A stretch of DNA of 64,000 bases from Telluria aromaticivorans (GTDB taxonomy: Bacteria > Pseudomonadota > Gammaproteobacteria > Burkholderiales > Burkholderiaceae_D), in the NCBI RefSeq assembly GCF_013003915.1, contig NZ_JABAIV010000003.1:124001-188000 (forward strand), written 5' to 3'. The notes under the pieces are model-generated. The model was not told where the DNA came from and did no database searches. It saw nothing but the letters and a program-made list of their open reading frames with translations. The position numbers were made by a program, and so were the translations under genes. Positions within the stretch are counted from its first letter, which is position 1. Each line of letters begins with the position of its first letter. This document shows, in pieces, positions 48,508 through 55,844 of the stretch.

Positions 48508-49353
48508 ATGCCGGCATTTCCCTCCCCTCCGGTCTTCTCCGGCTTCGGCCTCGGCCTGCGCCGCGAGCACTATCCGGATTTCCTCGATACCGACGTCGCG
48601 GTCGACTTCGTCGAAGTCACCTCCGAAAACTTCATGGTGGCGGGCGGCCAGCCGCGCCACATCCTGCGCCAGGTACGCGCGCGCCATCCGGTGGTGCTGC
48701 ACGGCGTGTCGATGTCGATCGGCTCCAGCGACGGCCTGCGCCGGGATTACCTGGAGCGCCTGCGCGCCCTGGCCGACGAGATCGAGCCGCTGTACGTCAC
48801 CGACCACCTGAGCTGGTCGCGCATCGACGGCTTCAATTCGCACGACCTGCTGCCGCTGCCGTATACCGCGGAAGCACTCAGCCTGGTCTGCAGCAATATC
48901 AACATGGCCCAGGACGCGCTGGGGCGCGCCATGCTGTTCGAAAATCCTTCCAGCTACCTGCAGTTTCCCGGCGCGATGAGCGAATGGGAATTCCTCGCCG
49001 CGATGTGCCGGCGCACCGGCTGCGGCCTGCTGCTGGACGTGAACAACCTGGCCGTGAGCGCCGCCAACCACGGCTTCGACCCGTTCGCCTTTCTCGACGG
49101 GATCCCGGCCGGGCAGGTGCACCAGATCCACCTTGCGGGTCACAGCAGGAGCGGCGACTTGCTGGTCGATACCCATGACGGCCCGGTGTCCGCCGCGGTG
49201 TGGGCGCTGTACGCGGAAGCGCGCACGCGCTGCGGCCCGGTGGCGACCATGATCGAGCGCGACGCGGCAATCCCGCCGCTCGGCGAGCTGCTGGCCGAGC
49301 TCGATATAGCCCGCGCCCTGGAGCGCGCCGCACCCCTCGCGTGGGAGGCATGA
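48508..49353 (+). CDS. bufB: DUF692 multinuclear iron oxidase (BufB/MbnB family)
   Basis: 281 residues. A TIM-barrel enzyme of the MbnB family; metal ligands and pocket motifs are in place: LHGVSMSIGS, YVTDHLSW, LFENPSSYLQF, LLDVNNLAVSAANHGFDP, HLAGHS, DTHDGPV and MIERDAAIPPLGEL. The family uses two or three irons and oxygen to convert peptide Cys to thio-oxazole or oxazolone-type groups. It probably acts on both precursors just upstream. It overlaps bufC by four bases. Confidence 0.9.
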   Translation: MPAFPSPPVFSGFGLGLRREHYPDFLDTDVAVDFVEVTSENFMVAGGQPRHILRQVRARHPVVLHGVSMSIGSSDGLRRDYLERLRALADEIEPLYVTDHLSWSRIDGFNSHDLLPLPYTAEALSLVCSNINMAQDALGRAMLFENPSSYLQFPGAMSEWEFLAAMCRRTGCGLLLDVNNLAVSAANHGFDPFAFLDGIPAGQVHQIHLAGHSRSGDLLVDTHDGPVSAAVWALYAEARTRCGPVATMIERDAAIPPLGELLAELDIARALERAAPLAWEA

Positions 49354-50105
49354 TGCTGCGCGACCTGCAACGCGACTTCCGCCTGTGGCTGGTCACCGGC
49401 GAGGCTGCCGCGGCGGCGCGCCTGCCCGCAGCGCACAGTGCCGGGCTCACGGTTTACCAGAACAATTACCGGGCCCAGCTCGTGGGCTGCCTGCGGGCCT
49501 CGTATCCGCTGCTGCGCGCCCGCATGGGCGAGGACGCCTTCCTGCACGCGGTCATCAAGCACATCGGCGCCTTTCCGCCGTACGAATGGACGCTGGACGC
49601 CTATGCGCAGGATTTCGGCGCCACGCTCCAGAAGCTGTTTCCCGATAACCCCGACCTGCACGAACTGGCCTGGATCGAACTGGCGCTCGGTTCGGCCTTC
49701 GTGGCAGCCGATGCCGCCCCGCTGACCCCGGCCGCCCTGGCCGCACTCGACTGGGACGGCATGCGCCTGGGACTCACGCCCAGCCTGCGCCTGGCGCGGG
49801 CCCTGACCAATGCCGCCGATGTCTGGCACGCCATGTCGGACGCCGGCGCAGCGCCGGAAGCGGCCATGCTGGCCGAGCCAGGATGGCATGTGGTCTGGCG
49901 CAGCGGTTTTGTGTCCTGCCTGAGGGCGGCTGACGCGCTCGAGGGCCAGGCGCTGGCCGCGCTTGCGGCACAGGGCAGCTTCGCCGGCATCTGCGACTTG
50001 CTGGCCGAACGCCTGGGCGAAGACGCGGGCGTGGCGCGCGCCGGCGCCTTGCTGGCCGACTGGATCGGGGCGGGACTGGTCACGGACGCGTCAAGCACGC
50101 CGTGA
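49350..50105 (+). CDS. bufC: DUF2063 partner protein (BufC)
   Basis: 251 residues from the ATG at 49350, overlapping the bufB stop (ATGA). The N-terminal DUF2063 domain has the hallmark LTVYQNNYRAQLVGCLRASYPLL followed by AWIELALGSAFVA (landmarks), with a looser C-terminal half. DUF2063 proteins bind the leader or precursor and deliver it to DUF692 enzymes. It is essential in related systems; here there is one copy for two precursors. Confidence 0.88.
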   Translation: MMLRDLQRDFRLWLVTGEAAAAARLPAAHSAGLTVYQNNYRAQLVGCLRASYPLLRARMGEDAFLHAVIKHIGAFPPYEWTLDAYAQDFGATLQKLFPDNPDLHELAWIELALGSAFVAADAAPLTPAALAALDWDGMRLGLTPSLRLARALTNAADVWHAMSDAGAAPEAAMLAEPGWHVVWRSGFVSCLRAADALEGQALAALAAQGSFAGICDLLAERLGEDAGVARAGALLADWIGAGLVTDASSTP

Positions 50106-50140
50106 ACGCACGCCTCTTCACTTCGCATCGAGGACCCACC

Positions 50141-50959
50141 ATGCACGAATCTTTTCTCCTGCGGCGTCATTTCCTGCGCCAGGCGGCCAGCCTGGCGGCC
50201 TTCGCCTTGCCGGCACTGCCTTCGGTCGCCGCCCTGCCCGGCGCCGGCGGTGCGCCCGTGGCCGCCGAACGGGTATCGACCGGGCTGCTGGAAATGGCCT
50301 ATTTCGCCGCCGGCCCCGCTGACGGGCGCCCGGTGGTGCTGGTGCACGACTTCGGCTACGGCATCGACAGCTTCGCCACAAGCGCGCCGCTGCTGGCCGC
50401 TGCCGGCTTGCGGGTGCTGGTCCCGCAGCTGCGCGGCCATGGCGCCACCCGCTTCATCGATGCCGGCACGCCGCGCTCGGGTCAGCAGGCTGCGCTCGGC
50501 AAGGACCTGCTTGACTTCATCGACGCCCTGCACATTCCGGAAGCCGTCTTCGCCGGCTCCGGCTGGGGCGCCCATGCCGCCTGGGCGGCCTCGCGGGTGC
50601 GCCCGACGCGCTGCGTCGGCCTGGTACTGGCCGGCGCCGGACGCATCGACCATACCGGCCCGCGCGAGCGCTACCTGTATGCCAGCGCGGCCGGCCGGCG
50701 CGCATTGGAACGCAGCGCGCCAGGCCGGGACAACCCGGATTACGCCCGCGTCGTCGCGCACGCCTGGCTGTCGCGCCACGCGCCGGCCAATCCGGACGCG
50801 GCTCCCGATCCGCGCTACGCCGCGCTGGAGCGCCGCTTCACCCAGCCGCCGGCCAGCGCCACGGCGGCCATCGTGCTGGAAGGCGGCGCCATCGCGGCGC
50901 CGCCTGCCTTCGCCGACGCCGTGCTCGCCCTGGTGCGGATCGGCACATGGCGCACCTGA
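50141..50959 (+). CDS. Tat-exported alpha/beta-hydrolase-fold pseudoenzyme
   Basis: 272 residues from the ATG at 50141; a GTG at 50102 is less likely. The N-terminus has a twin-arginine signal (LRRHFLRQAASLAAFALP). The fold matches epoxide hydrolase/dehalogenase-like proteins (VVLVHDFGYGIDSF, VPQLRGHGAT), but the elbow reads AGSGWGAHAA (Gly141 in place of the Asp or Ser nucleophile). The C-terminal region (VLEGGAIAAPPAFADAV) has Ala where the catalytic His belongs. Two of three catalytic residues are missing, so an enzyme role is unlikely. It follows bufC by 35 bases. Confidence 0.75.
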   Translation: MHESFLLRRHFLRQAASLAAFALPALPSVAALPGAGGAPVAAERVSTGLLEMAYFAAGPADGRPVVLVHDFGYGIDSFATSAPLLAAAGLRVLVPQLRGHGATRFIDAGTPRSGQQAALGKDLLDFIDALHIPEAVFAGSGWGAHAAWAASRVRPTRCVGLVLAGAGRIDHTGPRERYLYASAAGRRALERSAPGRDNPDYARVVAHAWLSRHAPANPDAAPDPRYAALERRFTQPPASATAAIVLEGGAIAAPPAFADAVLALVRIGTWRT

Positions 50960-50991
50960 TCCATCCATCTTTGCACAAGGAGAACACCCAC

Positions 50992-51447
50992 ATGAACGCC
51001 ATTTCAATGCAGCGCGCCGCGCGCCTGCTTCCACCCTCGGTCCTGCTGCTGCTGGCGCGCACCGCGGCGGCCACGACTTTCTGGCGCGCCGGACGCGCCA
51101 AGGTCGACGGCCTGTTTACCATCAAGGACGCCACCTACCAGCTGTTCGAGTACGAATACCAGTTGCCCCTGCTCCCGCCGGAGACGGCGGCCCAGCTGGC
51201 GACCGTGTCGGAACACCTGTTCCCGCTGCTGTTGCTGCTCGGCCTGTCCACGCGCCTGTCGGCCCTGGCCCTGCTGGGGATGACGGCGGTGATTCAGGTA
51301 TTCGTCTACCCGGCTGCCTGGCCGACCCACCTGGGCTGGGCGGCGCTGCTGCTGGCGCTGGTGGCACGTGGCGGCGGGGCCATCTCGCTCGACCATGCTT
51401 TCGCGCGCGCTCCGGCGCCGGCTAACGAACGCAGGAGTGCGCGATGA
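50992..51447 (+). CDS. DoxX-family membrane protein
   Basis: 151 residues from the ATG at 50992 (AAGGAG upstream). Four membrane helices, with the DoxX features RLLPPSVLLLLARTAAATTFWRAGRAK and LFPLLLLLGLSTRLSALALLGMTAVIQ (landmarks only). DoxX proteins are frequent in bufferin clusters, where they may move electrons or serve maturation or transport at the membrane. The role is inferred from context. It overlaps the next gene by four bases. Confidence 0.85.
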   Translation: MNAISMQRAARLLPPSVLLLLARTAAATTFWRAGRAKVDGLFTIKDATYQLFEYEYQLPLLPPETAAQLATVSEHLFPLLLLLGLSTRLSALALLGMTAVIQVFVYPAAWPTHLGWAALLLALVARGGGAISLDHAFARAPAPANERRSAR

Positions 51448-51830
51448 GCCGCCCCCCTCGCCGCCACCTGGGGCGCAGTTGGACGGCAGGGCTGGTGCTG
51501 GCCCTGTCCGGGACGGCGCAAGCCGGCGAGGAGGTCTGTGGCGGGGGCCAGTGCGGCGCCACCGCCATCGCACCGGCGCTGCTGCGCAAAGCCGTGACCG
51601 GCGCCCTGCAAGAGGCGCCGGTGACGCCACAACCTGCGCGCAAGCTGGCGCAGCCGGCCGCCACCGCGTGGAATAGCCGCTTCACCCCGGTGGCCGGGCA
51701 AGAAGCCTATGACTGCGCGCTCAGTTTCGGCATCGGCGCCAGCCTGGGCGACAACTTCCTGGCTACCCGCCTGCTGGGACGCACCCGGGTGTGGCGCGAA
51801 GGCGCCAAGGGCCAGATGTCCTCCGATTGA
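51444..51830 (+). CDS. Exported protein of unknown function, last gene of bufferin operon
   Basis: 128 residues. A signal peptide ends around GTAQAG (~28), followed by a short Cys motif (VCGGGQCG) and one more Cys near residue 90. The C-terminal part YDCALSFGIGASLGDNFLATRLLG resembles no family I can name. The ATG overlaps the DoxX stop, so it belongs to the operon, and a terminator follows 19 bases after its stop. Confidence 0.6.
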   Translation: MSRPPRRHLGRSWTAGLVLALSGTAQAGEEVCGGGQCGATAIAPALLRKAVTGALQEAPVTPQPARKLAQPAATAWNSRFTPVAGQEAYDCALSFGIGASLGDNFLATRLLGRTRVWREGAKGQMSSD

Positions 51831-51849
51831 GCCGCACGCAGGCAGCAAA

Positions 51850-51882
51850 AAAGGCGGCGATACCAGATCGCCGCCTTTTTTT
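51850..51882. terminator. Bidirectional terminator between convergent operons
   Basis: 12-bp stem (AAAGGCGGCGAT / ATCGCCGCCTTT), 5-base loop, with A-run before and T-run after. It ends the bufferin operon on the + strand and the thioredoxin/cupin operon on the - strand. Confidence 0.85.
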
Positions 51883-51907
51883 CATGTGCCTGCCCGGCGC
51901 CCGGGAC

Positions 51908-52981
51908 TCAGCCGAAGGTAAAGGCGTAGGCCTCGGCGCCGCGGTCGAGGAAACGGATCTCGAAGCGGCGCTGGCGCACGCCGCTTTGGCGCACCAGCTG
52001 GTACAGGCGGGTGCCGTCGATCACGCCCTCGCCGGCGGCATCGATGTCGCTGCCGTGGTCGGCGCCGGGCGCCTTGCCATCCAGGGTGACTCGGATGCGC
52101 AGCTTGCGTCCCGGCTCGCCTGGGCCAAGCACAAGGTGCAGGTCGCGCGCGCTGAACTGGTGCGCGATCGCAGCGCCCGCTTCCAGCGCCTGCGCGCTTT
52201 CCGCGCCGACCTGCCAGCGCCCGGCCAGGCCCCACTCGTTGAGCGCCAGCCGCCCCACGGTGTAGGACTGGGCCACGCCGGCGCGCAACCGTTCCGGCGA
52301 GCGGAAATTGTCGGCCTTGCGGTAGCCGACATAGGTTTCCCCGGATGCGATGCTGCCGGCGTCGGGCGCCATCTGTTCGCCGCGGGCAATTGGCGCGACC
52401 AGGCTGGTGTCGCTAAGGGGCGCGCCGCGCTGTTCGGCCAGCAGTGCCTGGATCGCGCGCTCCATCTTGTCGAAGTCGCCCTCACCGAACTGGTGGTAGC
52501 GGATCCGGCCTGCGCCGTCGACCAGGTAATAGGCCGGCCAGTAGCGGTTGCCCCAGGCGCGCCAGATCGCGTGCCGGCTGTCGACCGCCACCGGAAAATC
52601 GATCTGGAAGCGCTTCAGCGCCGCATTCACGTTGGCCAGGTCCTCTTCGAACCGGAACTCGGGCGTGTGCACGCCGACCACCGCCAGGCCCTGGTCACGG
52701 TATTTCTGCGCCCAGGCGCGCACATAGGGAATGGTGCGGATGCAGTTGATGCACGAGTAGGTCCAGAAGTCGACCAGCACCACCTTGCCGCGCAACTGCG
52801 CGGGGCCGAGGGGCGCAGAGTTGAGCCAGGTGGTGGCGCCTGCGAAACCGGGCGCCTTGCCTTCGACCTGCAGGGCGCCGGGGCCGTCGGCGGCGCTGGT
52901 CGGGCTGGTGGCAGCCACCAGCGCCGCCAGGGCGCAGGCCGTGGCGAAGGTCCAAACCGCGGCGCGTATGCGTCGTTTCAT
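51908..52981 (-). CDS. Exported thioredoxin-like protein (DipZ-type C-terminus)
   Basis: 357 residues from the ATG at 52981 (AGGAGG upstream). The signal peptide ends near SAA (~31). A redoxin domain (40-190) has an active CxxC at Cys77/Cys80 in DFWTYSCINCIRTIPY and YYLVDGAGRIRY. A ~150-residue C-terminal domain matches the end of DipZ proteins (RLYQLVR... RRFEIRFLDRGAEAYAFTFG). It should reduce or shuffle disulfides in the periplasm. It lies 17 bases after the cupin gene, in the same operon. The shared upstream repeats suggest joint control with the bufferin genes. Confidence 0.85.
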   Translation of the reverse strand: MKRRIRAAVWTFATACALAALVAATSPTSAADGPGALQVEGKAPGFAGATTWLNSAPLGPAQLRGKVVLVDFWTYSCINCIRTIPYVRAWAQKYRDQGLAVVGVHTPEFRFEEDLANVNAALKRFQIDFPVAVDSRHAIWRAWGNRYWPAYYLVDGAGRIRYHQFGEGDFDKMERAIQALLAEQRGAPLSDTSLVAPIARGEQMAPDAGSIASGETYVGYRKADNFRSPERLRAGVAQSYTVGRLALNEWGLAGRWQVGAESAQALEAGAAIAHQFSARDLHLVLGPGEPGRKLRIRVTLDGKAPGADHGSDIDAAGEGVIDGTRLYQLVRQSGVRQRRFEIRFLDRGAEAYAFTFG

Positions 52982-52998
52982 GTGTCCCTCCTGTGCGC

Positions 52999-53415
52999 TT
53001 ATTTCGAGGGCTGGTCGAGGACCAGCACCGGCTTGTGCTTGTCGACCACATAGGTCGCCAGTTCCGATGCAATGCCGCCGCCCAGGTTCCTGGCCGAGTG
53101 GACTGCGCCGGCCGGGATATACAGCGACTGGCCCGCCTTGAGGGTGATGGGCTTGCCGTCGACGACGTATTCGATCGCCCCTTCCAGCACGTAGGCGATT
53201 TCCACGCCCGGATGGGAGTGCTTCGGGAAGGCCACGTGCGGCCCGAAGTCGACCTTCACCTGGAGCGCCTCGCGGCCGCCATCGAAGGCGTGCCGCACCA
53301 CCTCGGTGCGGCCGATACCGTTGGCGTCGAGCTGCTGCGCCATCGCGGCGAGCGGGCATGCGATCCCCGCTGCCAGTGCGAGCGCCAGTGCGCCCTTCAA
53401 TCCATATGCGTTCAT
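52999..53415 (-). CDS. Exported cupin protein
   Basis: 138 residues from the ATG at 53415 (AAGGGGAA upstream). Signal peptide to MAQ (~26). One cupin barrel with both motifs: KHSHPGVEIAYVLEGAIEY with two His and a Glu as metal ligands, and PAGAVHSARN with the third His. It probably binds a divalent metal in the periplasm. It is the first gene of the two-gene operon with the thioredoxin-like protein. Confidence 0.8.
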   Translation of the reverse strand: MNAYGLKGALALALAAGIACPLAAMAQQLDANGIGRTEVVRHAFDGGREALQVKVDFGPHVAFPKHSHPGVEIAYVLEGAIEYVVDGKPITLKAGQSLYIPAGAVHSARNLGGGIASELATYVVDKHKPVLVLDQPSK

Positions 53416-53502
53416 GTGTGTTCCCCTTGGGTGGATGCTGATGCGCCGCGGCCGGGATGGCGTCGTGGCTGTTTCAGCGGTAAGTCCATTACACCGCGCC
53501 CC

Positions 53503-53553
53503 GGTGTCTGGCGCATGTCGGGATTGTGTCTGCACCGGCCGCTCATGTGTCGG
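53503..53553 (-). promoter_or_regulatory. CCGACACA-type direct repeats upstream of the cupin operon
   Basis: On the minus strand: CCGACACA (53546-53553) and CAGACACA (53525-53532), spaced 21 bp, plus CAGACACC at 53503-53510 (22 bp on). Octamer, spacing and orientation match the site before the bufferin operon at 46598-46626. Confidence 0.55.
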
Positions 53554-53597
53554 CAAGTCCCCAGACACATTGCGCAACAATCGCGGGCGCGCGCTGC

Positions 53598-53711
53598 TCA
53601 GGAGTGTTGCCGGAACAACTGCAGCACCCGGTCCAGCACCTCGGCGGCCTGCTTGACAAGCGCGCGGCTGCGGCCGATATTGAAGCGGTGGCCGCCATTG
53701 TCCTGAAAGGA
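53598..53711 (-). pseudogene. Possible 3' remnant of a hydrolase-like gene
   Basis: A minus-strand frame ending at a TGA (53598-53600) reads SFQDNGGHRFNIGRSRALVK followed by QAAEVLDRVLQLFRQHS. It looks like the end of an alpha/beta hydrolase (His in GGHRF). No start or body remains; to the right it meets the DUF6130 gene. It may also be chance. Confidence 0.25.
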
Positions 53712-53717
53712 CGCACC

Positions 53718-54185
53718 ATGCCAGCACACCCCACCCCACTGTCCAGGCGCGTTGCCGCGGCGCTGTTTGCCGTTTTGCTTGGCATGCCCTGCCCTGCCGC
53801 CCTGGCCCAGGCCGGACGCGCGCCTCCCGTGCTGCCGCTCGCGTCCGAGCCGCCGCCCAGGCTGGCGGTCCATCCGCCGGTTCCAGAGGCGCTGGCGCGC
53901 GGCGTCATCATCCTGCAATTCCGTACCGAGAACCTGCGCACCATGGCGGTAGTCGGGCCCAAGGCCGCAGAGGTATCGCCGCGGCTGGGACACCTGCACG
54001 TCACCGTCGACCAGGGGCCGCCGACCTGGGCCCATACCAGCACCGACCCGATCATTATCGTCGGCCTGCCCCCCGGCCGGCACAAGCTCAAGCTGGAGAT
54101 GGCCGACCCGACCCATCGGATCCTCGGCGGCGAAACCGTCGAGGTGACCGTGCCCGGGGCGGGCGGCGCCAGCCACGGGCACTGA
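53718..54185 (+). CDS. Exported DUF6130-like protein
   Basis: 155 residues, ATG at 53718 with AAAGGA upstream. Signal peptide to ALAQA (~31). The mature part has LGHLHVTVDQGPPTWAHTST, PIIIVGLPPGRHKLKLEMAD and GGETVEVTVPG, the wording of DUF6130 immunoglobulin-like periplasmic proteins, and ends in a short His tail (SHGH). The function is unknown. It lies divergent from the cupin operon and may share the repeats between them. Confidence 0.7.
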   Translation: MPAHPTPLSRRVAAALFAVLLGMPCPAALAQAGRAPPVLPLASEPPPRLAVHPPVPEALARGVIILQFRTENLRTMAVVGPKAAEVSPRLGHLHVTVDQGPPTWAHTSTDPIIIVGLPPGRHKLKLEMADPTHRILGGETVEVTVPGAGGASHGH

Positions 54186-54203
54186 ACCGTCAGGACGCCA
54201 GAT

Positions 54204-55013
54204 TCAGCTGGCAGGCACGAGCGCGCGGTAGCGGCTGGCCGGGATCGACGTCGACAGCTCCGGATGCATGGCCAGGCGCGCCGCCTCGTAGGCCGCATAC
54301 TTGGCGCCATCTTCCAGGCCCGGGATGGTCACCAGCTCGCCGGCATCCAGGCCGGCCAGCGCCGCATCGACCATGCTGTCGGCGCGCATCACGATTTCCT
54401 GCGGCAAGTGCTCGACCGGGGTCCCGGCCGTGCTCCAGAAGTCCGTGGCGGTGGCGCCAGGCAAGACCGCCTGCACGCGCACGCCCTTGTCCTGCAATTC
54501 GTGCTGGAGCGACTGGCTCAGCGCCAGCACATAGGCTTTGCTGGCACCGTAGACGCCGTTCAGGATTTCCGGGGCGAGCGCCACGATCGAGGCGATGTTG
54601 ACGATGGTCCCCTGGCCGCGCGCGACAAAGCCGGGCGCCGCTGCATAGCTCAGGCGGGTCAGCGCAGTGACGTTCAGGGCGATCATCGCTTCCATCCGGT
54701 CGATGCTTGACGCCAGCAGCGGCGCGGTCGCTCCGACACCGGCGTTATTGACCAGCATGGTGATCGCGCTGTCTTCCCGCAGCAAGGTTTCGATACGGGC
54801 CAGGTCTGCGCGATCGCCGAGGTCGGCGCTGATGGCGCGCACGCTGCGGCCGGTCTGCGCCTGCAGGCGCGCCGACAGTTCCAACAGGCGCACGCCGTTG
54901 CGTGCAACCAGGACCAGGTCGTATCCGCGCGCCGCCAGGCGCTCCGCGTACAGGGCGCCAATGCCGGTCGAGGCGCCGGTAACCACGGCGGTACCGAGGT
55001 GGGATGGGTTCAT
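54204..55013 (-). CDS. Short-chain dehydrogenase/reductase
   Basis: 269 residues from the ATG at 55013 (AAGGAG upstream). Cofactor motif TGASTGIGALYAE, NNAGVGA, catalytic Ser in NIASIVA and YGASK. All classical SDR residues are present; the substrate is unknown. Two near-identical GTGTG-N6-CACAc palindromes lie upstream, and the MarR gene that probably binds them is 106 bases away on the same strand. Confidence 0.85.
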   Translation of the reverse strand: MNPSHLGTAVVTGASTGIGALYAERLAARGYDLVLVARNGVRLLELSARLQAQTGRSVRAISADLGDRADLARIETLLREDSAITMLVNNAGVGATAPLLASSIDRMEAMIALNVTALTRLSYAAAPGFVARGQGTIVNIASIVALAPEILNGVYGASKAYVLALSQSLQHELQDKGVRVQAVLPGATATDFWSTAGTPVEHLPQEIVMRADSMVDAALAGLDAGELVTIPGLEDGAKYAAYEAARLAMHPELSTSIPASRYRALVPAS

Positions 55014-55045
55014 GCTGCTCTCCTTCAGGTGGGTAGGCCCGGCTG

Positions 55046-55103
55046 GTGTGTATATGCACAGCTTCGGGCACGTTTGACTACAAATTGGTGTGCATATGCA
55101 CAC
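55046..55103. promoter_or_regulatory. Two palindromic operators upstream of the SDR
   Basis: GTGTGTATATGCACAG (55046-55061) and the perfect GTGTGCATATGCACAC (55088-55103), 42 bp apart (four helical turns). Likely sites for the adjacent MarR regulator. Confidence 0.6.
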
Positions 55104-55119
55104 GTCGGGTTAAAAAAAT

Positions 55120-55542
55120 TCAGGGCTCCAGGCTGCGCACCGAGTCGCGCATCTGCTGTGCCAGGCTGCTGCCGTAGCGGCGTTCAAATTCGGCTTGCGC
55201 TGCCTGCCACAGCGGGATGGCTTGTCGCAGGCGGGCACGCCCTGCCGCGCTCAGGCTGATCACGTTGCGGCGCGCGTCGTCACGGTCGGGCGCCTGGGCC
55301 GCGAGGCCCTCGCGTTCGAGCGGCTGCAAGGCGCGCACGATGCTGGTGCGCTCCATCGCCAGCGCCTCTACCAGGTCGCGCAGCGGGGCCTTGCCTACTT
55401 CGTCGAGGTGGGCAAGTAGCGCAAATTGCGAGCTGGTCAGGCCGGCAGGCGCCAAGTGATCCTCGTACAGCTTGGTGATCAGGCGCGCCGCCTTGCGCGA
55501 GGCAAAGCAGTTGCAGGAATCGAGTCGGTCCGTGGTAGCCAT
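55120..55542 (-). CDS. MarR-family transcriptional regulator
   Basis: 140 residues from the ATG at 55542. Winged helix with LTSSQFALLAHLDEVGKAPLR, recognition helix AMERTSIVRALQPLEREGL and wing DRDDARRNVISLSAAGR. Cys at SCNCFASR near the N-terminus could sense oxidants or quinones. It probably represses itself and the SDR at 54204 through GTGTG/CACAC palindromes. Confidence 0.85.
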   Translation of the reverse strand: MATTDRLDSCNCFASRKAARLITKLYEDHLAPAGLTSSQFALLAHLDEVGKAPLRDLVEALAMERTSIVRALQPLEREGLAAQAPDRDDARRNVISLSAAGRARLRQAIPLWQAAQAEFERRYGSSLAQQMRDSVRSLEP

Positions 55543-55556
55543 GGACCGATCTTGAG

Positions 55557-55572
55557 GTGTGTGCCCACACAT
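55557..55572. promoter_or_regulatory. Palindromic operator upstream of marR
   Basis: GTGTGTGCCCACACAT, related to the two sites upstream of the SDR but with a shorter centre, 15 bases before the marR start. Fits autoregulation. Confidence 0.5.
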
Positions 55573-55597
55573 GTCAAGCACAATCAACGATCGCGGG

Positions 55598-55810
55598 TTA
55601 GCCGCCGCGGCGCTCGCGCTGGCGCCGTAGCGTGACCATCTCGCCTCCGTGGCCCCAGTTGTCGGTCTTGACTTCGTCGATGAGGACGAAGGTGGACTCG
55701 GGGTCCTTGCCGAGCACCTCGACCATGAGGTCGGTGGCGCCGGCGATGATCCGGGCTTTCTGTTCGCGGGTGACGCCTTCGTCGGTCACTTGCACGAGGA
55801 TGTAGGGCAT
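55598..55810 (-). CDS. 4-oxalocrotonate tautomerase family protein
   Basis: 70 residues from the ATG at 55810 (AGGAG upstream). The catalytic Pro follows Met (MPYILVQVTDEGVTREQKAR), and the tail has the family TFVLIDEVKTDNWGHGGE. Small hexameric tautomerases act on keto-enol acids from aromatic breakdown; the substrate here is open. It lies 34 bases after the SDR at 55845, so the two form an operon. Confidence 0.85.
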   Translation of the reverse strand: MPYILVQVTDEGVTREQKARIIAGATDLMVEVLGKDPESTFVLIDEVKTDNWGHGGEMVTLRRQRERRGG

Positions 55811-55844
55811 GGGGTTTCTCCTGTTGGGCTGTGGGTGAAGTTGC

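Larger units (their letters stand above)
53416..53717. other. Intergenic region between the cupin and DUF6130 genes
   Basis: 302 bases between divergent genes. It holds the spaced TGTGTCGG-type repeats (53503-53553), an inverted AGACACAT near 53562, and a possible coding remnant on the - strand (53598-53711). Confidence 0.5.

Noticed and set aside
53526-53717. N-terminal extension of the DUF6130 gene to 53526
   Set aside because: The ATG at 53718 has a ribosome site and opens a proper signal peptide; the extension would bury it.
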